A DNA stretch of 33,636 nt from Nitrosomonadaceae bacterium (GCA_919902625.1 CAKKRO010000031.1:1-33636), one strand, 5' to 3'; shown: positions 1 to 9,569, counted from the first letter of the stretch. A program made the numbers and translations. The notes: generated by a model not told the origin, from the sequence alone.

Positions 1-79
1 CATGAAAACGTTGGATATAGGGCAACGCCTCAGCCAGAATCTTGGCTTTGTCTTTCGCAATCGTTTGGGGATTTAACAT
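1..79 (-). CDS. argB: N-acetylglutamate kinase, N-terminal fragment (gene runs off the left edge)
   Basis: Reverse-strand translation from the ATG at 79: MLNPQTIAKDKAKILAEALPYIQRFH, which matches the typical ArgB N-terminus (AKILAEALPYIQ.F). Confidence 0.85.
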   Translation of the reverse strand, partial: MLNPQTIAKDKAKILAEALPYIQRFH

Positions 80-152
80 GGTTCTCTCAATCATTTATGC
101 TTATTTAATTCTAAAAAAATCATACGATTAAATATAATACGCGCCAGGCCGC

Positions 153-662
153 TCAGCCGTGGGCAATCTGCAAAAACTTTTCATCTTTCATCAATTCCAG
201 CAAGCTTAATTCCCGCCATAACCGTCCTTCTGTGTCTTCATATTGCCGGTTAATGCCGTTAGGCAGCTTTTTCTTGCCTGATTTAGCCGGTGTAAATTCA
301 GACAGATTCCTGATTCCCAGCATGCTATAAACCATAAAACCGCCATATATCTTATTGCCTGGCGAAACCAGTAATATTCTTGATTTTAAATTGAATGACG
401 TTGAGTGGCCGCCAAGATAAACGCCCAAATCGGTAATTCCGTAGAGATCTCCGCGCACATTGGCCAAACCAAGAAACCAGGGTTGGGTAAGCGGAACGGG
501 CGCCAGCTTGGGTACCGGTATGACTTCGCCGACTTCGGTCATCGGTATCAGATAGCGGTCTTCCCCCGCAGCAACACCCAGCATTGCTGACGAAGCTCGA
601 TTTTTACCAGCGCTTATTATTTGTCCGTTCAGTGTATTTTGGTATTCTTCTGTGCTCATCAT
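153..662 (-). CDS. CheW-like / PilI-type chemotaxis adaptor protein
   Basis: Translation with a CheW-like pattern (RYLIPMTEVGEVIPVP...WFLGLANVRGDLYGITDLGVYLG); 169 aa; PilI-like length. Confidence 0.8.
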   Translation of the reverse strand: MMSTEEYQNTLNGQIISAGKNRASSAMLGVAAGEDRYLIPMTEVGEVIPVPKLAPVPLTQPWFLGLANVRGDLYGITDLGVYLGGHSTSFNLKSRILLVSPGNKIYGGFMVYSMLGIRNLSEFTPAKSGKKKLPNGINRQYEDTEGRLWRELSLLELMKDEKFLQIAHG

Positions 663-774
663 TCCCGTTAAGCCAAGCTTTGGCGGACCGCGCTTTAGGC
701 AATTGGTTATTCGTTATCCGGCTATTTTACTGTATTATCAGCCATGAAATTTTGAATTCTGTGGAGTCAATGCA

Positions 775-1353
775 ATGAAATATATTAATCAATACTGGCT
801 GTCACTTATTTTATGCCTGCCTTTTCTGGCAGGCTGTGTGCCGATGTTTGCCATTGGGACGGCGGCGGGAACGGGAACTTATATCTCGGAAGATCGCAGA
901 ACCAGCGGCATGTTCATTGAAGATGAAGGCATCGAATTAAAAGGTTCACGGCGCATTTATCAGCAATTCGGCAATACTGTGCACATCAACGTAACCAGTT
1001 ACAACCGTATCGTCCTGTTAACCGGCGAAGCTCCCAATGCAACCATTAAGGCGGATATTGAGAAACTAATGATGGGTGTTGATAATGTGCGTAAAATTTA
1101 CAATGAAATCGCCGTTGCCGGGAATACTTCGCTGGCTTCCCGTAGCAACGACACGCTGATCACTTCCACGGTAAAAGCTCGTTTTCTGGCTGAGCGCAAG
1201 TTTCAGATCAACCACGTTAAAATCGTGACAGAGAATAAAGTGGTTTATCTGCTCGGCGTGGTTACACGTCAGGAAGCCGACAATGCCGCCCGGATTGCCA
1301 GTTCAACCGCTGGCGTAGGCAAAGTTGTGAAGGTATTTGAATATCTGAATTAA
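775..1353 (+). CDS. BON-domain outer-membrane lipoprotein (YraP/DolP-like)
   Basis: Signal peptide with lipobox (CLPFLAGC); two BON-like repeats (VLLTGEAPN... and VVYLLGVVTRQEADNAARIASSTAGVGKVVKVFEYL). Confidence 0.85.
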   Translation: MKYINQYWLSLILCLPFLAGCVPMFAIGTAAGTGTYISEDRRTSGMFIEDEGIELKGSRRIYQQFGNTVHINVTSYNRIVLLTGEAPNATIKADIEKLMMGVDNVRKIYNEIAVAGNTSLASRSNDTLITSTVKARFLAERKFQINHVKIVTENKVVYLLGVVTRQEADNAARIASSTAGVGKVVKVFEYLN

Positions 1354-1378
1354 TACCTCTCCCGGTTAATTTTCACTG

Positions 1379-2746
1379 ATGTTACCAGCTAATCTGTTAG
1401 CTGATCTACAGGAGGCATTCCCGCCGGATCGCTTTTATACCGATCCGGTTGATTGCTATACCTACGCTTACGACAACAGCCGTAAAATTTTTCCGCCGGA
1501 TGCTGTTTTATTTCCGTTAACAACGCAGGAAGTACAACACATCGTTTCATTATGCAATCAATACCGGATTCCGCTGATTCCCCGTGGGCGCGGAACCGGC
1601 ACAGCCGGCGGCAGCTTGCCAGAATTTGGCGGTATCGCCTTATCGATGGAGCGTATGCTCAATATCATCTCGATAGATCCTGCAAATCGTGTGGTTGTGG
1701 CCGAACCGGGCGTACTCAATCAATCGGTTCAGGATGCCGCCAAACCGCATGGTTTTTTCTGGCCGCCTGATCCTTCCAGTGCGCTGTTCTCGAGCATCGG
1801 TGGGAATATTGCCACCAGCGCGGGCGGACCGCATGCCGTTAAATATGGCACGACACGGGAGCATGTTCTAGGTTTAAAAGCTGTGACGGGCGCGGGAGAT
1901 TTCATTACAACCGGCTGCTATACCACCAAGGGCGTTGTCGGCTACGATTTGACCCGTCTTTTGATCGGCTCGGAAGGCACGCTGGCAGTTATTACCGAGG
2001 CGACATTAAAACTCACGGCGCTGCCCGGTGTGATTGCCGGTATTACGGCTCATTTTCGCGATCTACCCAGTTGCACATCGGCTATCGTAAAAATCATGTC
2101 GCTGCCACAACTGCCCAGCGCGCTCGAGTTCCTGGATTCCGGCTCGTTGAACCTGATTCGTGGCCGCTATCCCGACATGCTGCCATCGGATACTCATGCC
2201 ATGCTCATGATTGAAGTCGATGGTTCCAATAACGATATTTCTGATGCGATAACTGCAATTCTTGGGGCATGCCAAGCTGATGAATTGATTCTTGCCAGTC
2301 AGGTGGAAAATACTACAGCGCTGTGGAAAGCACGTAAAGCTTTATCCCCTTTATTGCGTGAAATTGCACCCAGGAAGATTAATGAAGATGTTGTGGTGCC
2401 GGTTACTGCATTACCTGAATTTTTGAGTGGCCTGACGCGACTCAGTGCTCAGTACCGATTATCCAACGTAAATTTTGGTCATGCCGGCAATGGCAATATT
2501 CATGTGAATCTGTTGATTAACCCGGATGATCCGGATGAAGTCGCACGAGCAGAACAATGTTTAAATAAAATTTTTGATCTGGTCATCAACCTTAGGGGCA
2601 CATTATCCGGCGAACACGGCATTGGTAGCGAGAAACGCGCTTTTGTGACGAAAGAAGTTGATGGCGCAACGTTGGATTTAATGAAAAATATCAAACGATT
2701 GTTTGATCCCAACAACATTCTCAACCCCGGAAAATTATTTCCATAA
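1379..2746 (+). CDS. FAD-binding oxidase, glycolate oxidase subunit GlcD / D-lactate dehydrogenase-like
   Basis: FAD-binding PCMH signature (PLIPRGRGTGTAGGS, GGNIATSAGGPHAVKYGTTREHVLGL) and C-terminal GTLSGEHGIGSEKR...FDPNNILNPGKLFP. Confidence 0.9.
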   Translation: MLPANLLADLQEAFPPDRFYTDPVDCYTYAYDNSRKIFPPDAVLFPLTTQEVQHIVSLCNQYRIPLIPRGRGTGTAGGSLPEFGGIALSMERMLNIISIDPANRVVVAEPGVLNQSVQDAAKPHGFFWPPDPSSALFSSIGGNIATSAGGPHAVKYGTTREHVLGLKAVTGAGDFITTGCYTTKGVVGYDLTRLLIGSEGTLAVITEATLKLTALPGVIAGITAHFRDLPSCTSAIVKIMSLPQLPSALEFLDSGSLNLIRGRYPDMLPSDTHAMLMIEVDGSNNDISDAITAILGACQADELILASQVENTTALWKARKALSPLLREIAPRKINEDVVVPVTALPEFLSGLTRLSAQYRLSNVNFGHAGNGNIHVNLLINPDDPDEVARAEQCLNKIFDLVINLRGTLSGEHGIGSEKRAFVTKEVDGATLDLMKNIKRLFDPNNILNPGKLFP

Positions 2747-2892
2747 ACTGAGTAAGTCCGAATTCTCACTTAATTCTGCGCTTGCACTATCTGTTATCCA
2801 CCTTATCAGCTTCTCTTTCTTACCGGTGATAACTGAAACTGATCAACGAATATTACAAGCGCAGTATTTCTGAATTCAATTAATTCTTGAAA

Positions 2893-3786
2893 CTAGAAAA
2901 AGAAGTAATGGTCTACCAGCAATGCTACGAATAGCAGCGCTAAATACAGTATCGAGAAGCGAAACGCTTCGCGTGCCAGTTGATCACTATAATTACGATA
3001 AATTTCAATGGCGTAATACATAAAAATACCATTCAGTACCACTGCGCTCGCCAGATAGATCAATCCACTCATTTGTGTGATATACGGCAGAATCGTGACA
3101 ATACACAGAATAACCGTGTAGAGCAAAACATGTAAGCGTGTAAATTGATCGCCATGCGTCACGGGAAGCATCGGCATACCAATCGAGGCATATTCATTCT
3201 TTCTGTACAGTGCGAGCGCCCAGAAATGGGGTGGCGTCCAGGCAAATATAATCAAAAACAACAACAATGCATCCGCCGTTATCTCACCTGTTACCGCTGT
3301 CCAACCCAATACTGGCGGCATAGCGCCGGATGCGCCGCCTATTACGATATTCTGCGGTGTCAGAGGCTTCAGTATAATGGTATAAATAATGGCATATCCC
3401 ACAAAGGTTCCCAGCGTCAACCACATGGTCAATGCATTAATCCATTCAAATAAAATGAAGAGCCCTAATCCACCGACAATCGTCAGAAAAAACAATGTCT
3501 CCGGCACGCTGACTTTCCCTTGCGGCAGTGGTCTGCCTTTTGTGCGTGCCATGACCGCATCCATCTTTTGTTCCACCAAGCAATTCAATGCAGCCGCTGC
3601 TCCAGCTACAAGCGCAATACCAATTGTTCCTAATATCAAGGTATCTAAAGGAACTGCGCCAGGTACTGCCAGGAACATACCAATCACTGCGGTAAAAACA
3701 ATCAGCGATACAACACGCGGCTTGGTCAAACGGTAAAACTGGTTGATTCGCGATGCTGTTTCATGCCAAGTCATACTAGTAGACAT
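2893..3786 (-). CDS. ctaB: Protoheme IX farnesyltransferase (heme O synthase)
   Basis: UbiA/CyoE family: [74 protein letters not shown]. Confidence 0.95.
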   Translation of the reverse strand: MSTSMTWHETASRINQFYRLTKPRVVSLIVFTAVIGMFLAVPGAVPLDTLILGTIGIALVAGAAAALNCLVEQKMDAVMARTKGRPLPQGKVSVPETLFFLTIVGGLGLFILFEWINALTMWLTLGTFVGYAIIYTIILKPLTPQNIVIGGASGAMPPVLGWTAVTGEITADALLLFLIIFAWTPPHFWALALYRKNEYASIGMPMLPVTHGDQFTRLHVLLYTVILCIVTILPYITQMSGLIYLASAVVLNGIFMYYAIEIYRNYSDQLAREAFRFSILYLALLFVALLVDHYFFF

Positions 3787-3875
3787 GCCTTTGATCTCCT
3801 CTATTCATTTGAATTGAATATTCTTATCTTTTGATCCATGCCGATTTTGCTTCGACATGAACATACTTTGTGTTG

Positions 3876-4457
3876 TTAATGCTCTAACTGTGAAACATGT
3901 AACAATCTTTTTATATCATGACCCATTTTTGTGCCATCCACGTTCTCAGGAAAGCGCATCATTAAATTACCAATCGGATCAATTAAGTAGATGTGCTTAG
4001 TCTGCGATTCTCTAGTTTCGATGAAACCGAGTATTTCACTATCTTTTGCATTGACAAAGAGTGTGCCTTCATATTGCTTTACTAATTCGGCATCCGGGAT
4101 AACGTTATCGTTGATAAGCCATAATCGTTCAATCCGATGCTTTTCTTTACCTTGCACCAATCGCACTTGGCGCATGAAATATAACTTTTCCTGGCAGGCC
4201 TCATCACAGTAGCCTGAATCTATGGTTACGAGTATCCATTTGCCATGCAGATCCTTCATTCGGAGGATCGTATTATCACTTTGATTGGTACCTGCCCCAA
4301 TAACTTTAACGATAGGTATCAGATCTCCATAGTGTTTACTTTCCGGTCTGTATTCCAGAAAATATAGCGTATAAGAAATAACAACCGGTGCGCACATTAA
4401 TGCCAGCAGTAGCAAAAACTTACGTCGATTCGATTTTTGAATTTTTTCGTTTAACAT
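3876..4457 (-). CDS. SCO-like / thioredoxin-fold cytochrome oxidase assembly protein, membrane-anchored
   Basis: N-terminal TM segment; WILVTIDSGYCDEACQEKLYFMRQVR with a CxxxC motif; KHIYLIDPIGNLMMRFP; located in the cox cluster next to SURF1. Confidence 0.75.
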   Translation of the reverse strand: MLNEKIQKSNRRKFLLLLALMCAPVVISYTLYFLEYRPESKHYGDLIPIVKVIGAGTNQSDNTILRMKDLHGKWILVTIDSGYCDEACQEKLYFMRQVRLVQGKEKHRIERLWLINDNVIPDAELVKQYEGTLFVNAKDSEILGFIETRESQTKHIYLIDPIGNLMMRFPENVDGTKMGHDIKRLLHVSQLEH

Positions 4458-5148
4458 TCAATACTAAAAAAATAATTATTGCTGTAGCCGCTAATAAAAA
4501 CCATTGGACGGCATAGCCTAAATTTTTGGCAGCACCTGAATCGGGTCTATCCCAATCGCGTATCAATCCGTCTTCCACTTGATCTTTCTGCAATATCATC
4601 AGAGGCTGCATTTCCAGTCTCGTTATTTCCTGATAACGTTGCAAATTAAAATTATCCCAGACTACACCGGGTGTTACCTTATCAGAGAGCTTCAGAGTTC
4701 TCAATTCTGGCGATACCACCAAGCCCGTCACCTTTACTTCACCCTTAATTTCAGTAATCTGCGGCAATACTGATCGGTCATACCCTGTTGCAATCCAGCC
4801 TCTGTTGATCACAACATGCAGTGGGCCATTTGAAACTTTAAGTGGTGTGATGATGTGATAACCCGCTCGCCCTTGGTAAGTTTTATTGTCCAGATATATC
4901 GTATGCTCAGCTAGATACTCACCTCTCACCTCGACTTCACGATACTGAAAATCTTCTAGCTTTACTAAAGTTCCTGGCAATGTGACCGGAGGTTGCTTTG
5001 CGTGTTGTGCAAGTTGCTCGTGCCGTGCATTTTTTTCATCGGCACGAGATAATTGCCATTTACCTAATTCGATAAAAATGATTACAAATACTGCCGTAAC
5101 AAAGATTACCCATAACTTTGGCTCAAAGCGGTATCCCAATACAATCAT
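4420..5148 (-). CDS. SURF1 family cytochrome oxidase biogenesis protein
   Basis: SURF1-like pattern: FIELGKWQLSRADEKNARHEQL, YLDNKTYQGRAGYHIITPL, VVINRGWIATGYDRSVLP, C-terminal GYAVQWFLLAATAIIIFLVL. Confidence 0.9.
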   Translation of the reverse strand: MIVLGYRFEPKLWVIFVTAVFVIIFIELGKWQLSRADEKNARHEQLAQHAKQPPVTLPGTLVKLEDFQYREVEVRGEYLAEHTIYLDNKTYQGRAGYHIITPLKVSNGPLHVVINRGWIATGYDRSVLPQITEIKGEVKVTGLVVSPELRTLKLSDKVTPGVVWDNFNLQRYQEITRLEMQPLMILQKDQVEDGLIRDWDRPDSGAAKNLGYAVQWFLLAATAIIIFLVLNVKRKNSKIEST

Positions 5149-5361
5149 TTTCTGTCTGTATAAATTTTGATACTCGATTGACTGCTATTCTATGAAATAG
5201 AACCTAGCTTATCAGTCAGCTTTAGAAAAAAACCAATGGAGTTTCTTTTCTTAATTCAAAAACAAAAGATTCCAGACCTTTACACGCCACCAGAAGTGAG
5301 AAGTATTCTTTTCTGGTATCTATTATCTGGTGCAAAAGCCGGAATCTTTTTTACTACCTAC

Positions 5362-6219
5362 TTACATCAAATATACGAATATAAACAGACCCAACCATAC
5401 CACGTCAACAAAGTGCCAGTACCAAGCCACACCTTCGAAACCAAAGTGATGCTCAGGTGAGAAGTGCCCGGCTACGCTACGGAAGTAGATGACCGTCAAC
5501 ATGATTGCACCCACGGTTACATGGAAACCATGAAAACCCGTCAACATAAAGAATGTCGAGCCATAGGCACCCGTGGTCATTTTCAGGTTGAGATCATTAT
5601 AGGCGTGGATATATTCGTAAGCTTGGCAACCTATGAATAAAGCACCTAAAAATATAGTAGCCAGCAGCCATTTCTTTAGACCATCACGTCTGTTTTCTTT
5701 CAACGCATGATGCGCCAAAGTACACGTTACACCTGATAATAAAAGTAACAGTGTATTGAATGCTGGCAAGCCCCATGCACCCATTGGAGTAAATTGCTCA
5801 TGCACACCAGGACCCGCAGTTGGCCATGCGCCATCATATGCAGACCAAAATGAGTTTCCCAATACGGTGCTTTCTTCTATCAGCCACGGTATCGATAAAT
5901 TACGCATGTAAAATAACGCACCAAAAAATGCACAGAAGAACATTACCTCGGTCAAAATAAACCAACTCATGCCCCATCGAAAGGATTTATCTACCTGACT
6001 ATTAAATTTACCACTTTCACTTTCTCTTGCTACAGTCCCAAACCATCCAAATAACATATAAATCAGGATAGCAAAGCCTATCGCCAAAAGACCATAACCA
6101 AGCTCAATTTTATTCATGGTCAGGGCAGCACCCGATCCCAAAAATAATAGCGCGGTCGATCCAATTATTGGATATGCCGATGGAGCTGGGACATAATAGT
6201 GCCCGGATTCTTGACTCAT
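5362..6219 (-). CDS. ctaE: Cytochrome c oxidase subunit III
   Basis: RWGMSWFILTEVMFFCAFFGALFYMR, FFMLTGFHGFHVTVGAIML, EGVAWYWHFVDVVWLGLFIFVYLM. Confidence 0.97.
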   Translation of the reverse strand: MSQESGHYYVPAPSAYPIIGSTALLFLGSGAALTMNKIELGYGLLAIGFAILIYMLFGWFGTVARESESGKFNSQVDKSFRWGMSWFILTEVMFFCAFFGALFYMRNLSIPWLIEESTVLGNSFWSAYDGAWPTAGPGVHEQFTPMGAWGLPAFNTLLLLLSGVTCTLAHHALKENRRDGLKKWLLATIFLGALFIGCQAYEYIHAYNDLNLKMTTGAYGSTFFMLTGFHGFHVTVGAIMLTVIYFRSVAGHFSPEHHFGFEGVAWYWHFVDVVWLGLFIFVYLM

Positions 6220-6253
6220 TCTGATCTCCTCCTACTTATGATTTATTCAATTT

Positions 6254-6463
6254 CTAACTAAGAACCAACTTAACCAGTAACAACACGCCAATTACAAAAA
6301 GCAAACCTCCGATAATTCCACCAATAATTACTTGAGCTGGTTTTAATGTCGCAGCATCATTTTCAAGATCACTTTTTTTTCGAATTCCCATAAAAGCGGA
6401 AATTACTGCCTTAGCAATTTGCCAAACACTCGCATTTGCTGTTTTTTTAGTAATTTTGTCCAA
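6254..6463 (-). CDS. DUF2970-like small membrane protein in the cox cluster
   Basis: 69 aa; VWQIAKAVISAFMGIRKKSDLENDAATLKPAQVIIGGIIGGLLFVIGVLLLVKLVL; typical location between ctaG and ctaE in betaproteobacteria. Confidence 0.75.
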   Translation of the reverse strand: MDKITKKTANASVWQIAKAVISAFMGIRKKSDLENDAATLKPAQVIIGGIIGGLLFVIGVLLLVKLVLS

Positions 6464-6474
6464 ACTTTGGTTCC

Positions 6475-7020
6475 TTATTTTTTAGCCGGACTTGCGCCAT
6501 CTGGCAGTTCAAAAAAAGTGTATGAAATAGTCACAGTGTGTATATCTGCAGGCAAGCTTGGTTCAATTACGAATTGCACTGGCATCTGCCTGGTTTCATT
6601 TGGTTCAAGCACCTGTTTTGTGAAACAAAAACACTCAAATTTTTTCAAATATTTATCCAGAAATCGTGGGCTATAACTAGGTATTGCCTGCCCGTTAATT
6701 TCACGATCTGAATTATTAACAATTTCATACATCACATTGACCGGTTCACCCGGATGAATGCGAGCACTGGTCTGCAGGGGTCTGAATTGCCAGGGTAAAC
6801 CCCTTGTATTGGCATCAAATTCTACAGTTATCCAGCGCCCTTCATCCACACGGGTTTCTTTAGTCCGCACATCCGGTTGCAGCAAATTATTGATTCCGGT
6901 GACTTCGCAGAACTTTTCATAAAATGGTACTAGCGCATAACCAAAAACAAACATAACTAATGTGAAAATAAGCAACTTTTTCATCATCACTACATTGACT
7001 TTTGATTTGCTTTCTACCAT
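6475..7020 (-). CDS. ctaG: Cytochrome c oxidase assembly protein CtaG/Cox11
   Basis: Conserved CFCF copper motif in KKFECFCFTKQVLEPNETRQMPVQFVI; N-terminal TM. Confidence 0.95.
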   Translation of the reverse strand: MVESKSKVNVVMMKKLLIFTLVMFVFGYALVPFYEKFCEVTGINNLLQPDVRTKETRVDEGRWITVEFDANTRGLPWQFRPLQTSARIHPGEPVNVMYEIVNNSDREINGQAIPSYSPRFLDKYLKKFECFCFTKQVLEPNETRQMPVQFVIEPSLPADIHTVTISYTFFELPDGASPAKK

Positions 7021-7118
7021 TGTTTTACAATAATCACCAAATAAAGGGCTACAACTGTAATTAACAGAAACATCGCTGTTCTAAGCTTCTTACGCTTTAA
7101 TTCTGTTTCTTGTGACAT
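7014..7118 (-). CDS. 34-aa cytochrome oxidase small assembly-type membrane protein (not in the supplied ORF track)
   Basis: Hand translation of the reverse strand from the ATG at 7118: MSQETELKRKKLRTAMFLLITVVALYLVIIVKQW*. One TM helix after a basic N-terminus. Lies between ctaD and ctaG and its stop overlaps the ctaG start (ATGGTAG). Confidence 0.75.
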   Translation of the reverse strand: MSQETELKRKKLRTAMFLLITVVALYLVIIVKQW

Positions 7119-7139
7119 ACGTTTTTCTCTTACTGTCTT

Positions 7140-8726
7140 TTACTTAACAATCGGTGGCTTCTCAAAACTATGATATGGCGCTGGTGTTGGCAAATGCGTC
7201 CATTCCAATGTTGTTGCGCCATCCCATGGCATCTGCGGTGCTTTTTCTCCACTACGAATACAATTAATCATAATGTAGAGGAAAAGAAGTTGCGTCAACC
7301 CAAATCCAAATGCTCCAAGACTGGAAATCATGTTGAAATCAGCAAATTGCAAATTGTAGTCTGGAATTCTACGTGGCATTCCTGCTAATCCCAAGAAATG
7401 CTGAACAAAGAATGTCATGTTAAAGAAAAACATGGATAACCAAAAGTGCCACTTACCTAACGTTTCATTGTACATACGACCTGTCCACTTCGGTATCCAA
7501 TAGTATGCGCCAGCAAACAAAGCAAACAGTGAGCCAGACACTAGCACATAGTGGAAGTGAGCAATGACATAGTAAGTATCTTGAACCTGTATATCAATCG
7601 GAACAATCGCACAGATCACGCCGCTGAAACCACCGATCACAAACAGGAAGATAAATCCAATCGCGAACAGCATTGGTGTCTCGAATGTCATCGATCCGCG
7701 CCACATGGTTGCCGTCCAGTTAAAAACTTTCACCCCTGTTGGAACAGCAATCAACATCGTCGCATACATAAAGAACAACTGTCCCACAGTTGGCATACCT
7801 GCTGTAAACATATGATGTGCCCACACAACGCAAGATAATATCGCGATGGATGCGGTTGCATACACCATTGATGAATAACCAAACAATGGTTTGCGTGAGA
7901 AGGTTGGAATTACTTCAGAGACAATACCAAATGATGGCAAAATCATGATGTAAACTTCCGGGTGACCAAAGAACCAGAAAATATGCTGGAACATCACTGG
8001 ATCCCCACCGCCGGCCGCATTAAAGAAACTTGTGCCGAAATGACGATCTGTCAGCAGCATGGTTACTACACCCGCCAGCACTGGCATAACCAGAACCAAT
8101 AAATAGGCAGTAATCAGCCATGTCCATACAAACATAGGCATTTTCATCATTGTCATGCCGGGCGCCCGCATATTCAAAATGGTCGTGATGATATTAATTG
8201 AGCCCATAATTGAGGATGCACCTAAAATATGAACTGAAAATATCATTAGATCTACGCCCAAACCGCCTTGTGTTGAAAGTGGCGGATAAAATGTCCAACC
8301 ACCTGCTGCGGCACCACCCGGTACAAAAAACGAGCTAACCAAGAGGGTTGCTGCTACTGGCAATAACCAGAAACTCCAGTTATTCATCCGAGCAAAAGCC
8401 ATATCTGGCGCACCAATCATCATCGGTACTTGCCAGTTTGCAAACCCCACAAAGGCCGGCATAATGGCACCAAACACCATTATCAGACCATGCAATGTGG
8501 TAAATTGATTGAATAACTCAGGTTGTAATATTTGGATGCCTGGCTGATATAACTCAGCCCGTATTCCCATTGCCAATGTTCCACCCACCAGAAACATAGC
8601 AAAACTGAACCATAGATACATCGTACCAATGTCTTTATGATTGGTCGTCGTTACCCAACGCATTATTCCGCTCGGGTGATGATCATCATGTCCGTGACCG
8701 TGTGCGTCACCATGTACTGCTGCCAT
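7140..8726 (-). CDS. ctaD: Cytochrome c oxidase subunit I (aa3-type)
   Basis: TTNHKDIGTMYLWF, HIFWFFGHPEVYIMILPSFGIVSEV, VWAHHMFTAGMP, YYVIAHFHYVLVSG; His-rich N-terminus. Confidence 0.98.
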   Translation of the reverse strand: MAAVHGDAHGHGHDDHHPSGIMRWVTTTNHKDIGTMYLWFSFAMFLVGGTLAMGIRAELYQPGIQILQPELFNQFTTLHGLIMVFGAIMPAFVGFANWQVPMMIGAPDMAFARMNNWSFWLLPVAATLLVSSFFVPGGAAAGGWTFYPPLSTQGGLGVDLMIFSVHILGASSIMGSINIITTILNMRAPGMTMMKMPMFVWTWLITAYLLVLVMPVLAGVVTMLLTDRHFGTSFFNAAGGGDPVMFQHIFWFFGHPEVYIMILPSFGIVSEVIPTFSRKPLFGYSSMVYATASIAILSCVVWAHHMFTAGMPTVGQLFFMYATMLIAVPTGVKVFNWTATMWRGSMTFETPMLFAIGFIFLFVIGGFSGVICAIVPIDIQVQDTYYVIAHFHYVLVSGSLFALFAGAYYWIPKWTGRMYNETLGKWHFWLSMFFFNMTFFVQHFLGLAGMPRRIPDYNLQFADFNMISSLGAFGFGLTQLLFLYIMINCIRSGEKAPQMPWDGATTLEWTHLPTPAPYHSFEKPPIVK

Positions 8727-8738
8727 AGTTATCTCCTT

Positions 8739-9569
8739 TTACTTATCTGAACGCATTGATGTCTTAACTGCAGATGCACCTGATTGAGCAGCCACCCATT
8801 GAGTATATTCACCTGCTTCCATCACTTCTACCACAATCGGCATGTATCCATGATCCTTGCCGCACAACTCAGCACACTGCCCGCGATAAATTCCCGGAGT
8901 GTCTGCTGTGAACCATGTGTCACGAATAAAGCCTGGAATAGCATCTTGTTTAATACCCAGCGCCGGCACCCACCAAGCATGGATCACATCATTTGCTGTC
9001 AGAATAATGCGTACTTTTTTACCGACTGGCACGACTACGCGATTATCAACTTCCAGTAGATAGTTCTCGCCTTTAGGTTCTTTATTTTCGACCTGGGCTC
9101 TTGGTGTTGACAATTTACTATAAAAACTGATTCCTTCACCTTCACCCTGCAGATAATCATAACCCCACATCCACTGGTAACCGGTTGCCTTAATCGTCAT
9201 ATCAGGACTTGAAGTATCCTTCATTGCAATAACCGTTTTCGTTGCCGGCAGCGCCATTACAACAAGAATAAGACAGGGTATCACCGTCCAGATAATTTCA
9301 ACTGTAGTACTATGATGAAAATTTGCTGCCTTATAGCCCAGAGATTTACGATGTTTGAGTATGGAATAAAACATAACTCCAAATACGCCGATAAAAATGG
9401 CTAAACATATCCACATAAGCCAAATATGCATATCATAGATTTCTTGCGCTATGATGCTTTGCGGCTCGGGCAAATTATACTTAGACCCTACCGCCATACT
9501 TGAGTACAAAGCAAGAGCGGATACCCCCGCTAGGGTTACTGCTGATTTACTTCTCATATTTCCCCCCAC
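8739..9569 (-). CDS. ctaC: Cytochrome c oxidase subunit II
   Basis: Two N-terminal TMs, QWMWGYDY, DVIHAWWVPALGIKQDAIPGF, CuA motif YRGQCAELCGKDHGYMPI. An alternative start is the internal MRSKSA (9557). No C-terminal cytochrome c domain. Confidence 0.97.
   Translation of the reverse strand: MGGNMRSKSAVTLAGVSALALYSSMAVGSKYNLPEPQSIIAQEIYDMHIWLMWICLAIFIGVFGVMFYSILKHRKSLGYKAANFHHSTTVEIIWTVIPCLILVVMALPATKTVIAMKDTSSPDMTIKATGYQWMWGYDYLQGEGEGISFYSKLSTPRAQVENKEPKGENYLLEVDNRVVVPVGKKVRIILTANDVIHAWWVPALGIKQDAIPGFIRDTWFTADTPGIYRGQCAELCGKDHGYMPIVVEVMEAGEYTQWVAAQSGASAVKTSMRSDK

Noticed and set aside
5236-5460. Plus-strand ORF of 74 aa in the ctaE-SURF1 gap
   Set aside because: Half of it is antisense to ctaE, and the rest has no recognisable family or good ribosome binding site.
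7140-8726. His-rich N-terminus of CtaD (MAAVHGDAHGHGHDDHHPSG) as a possible novel metal-binding feature
   Set aside because: His-rich N-termini are common in betaproteobacterial cytochrome oxidase subunit I, so it is not distinctive.
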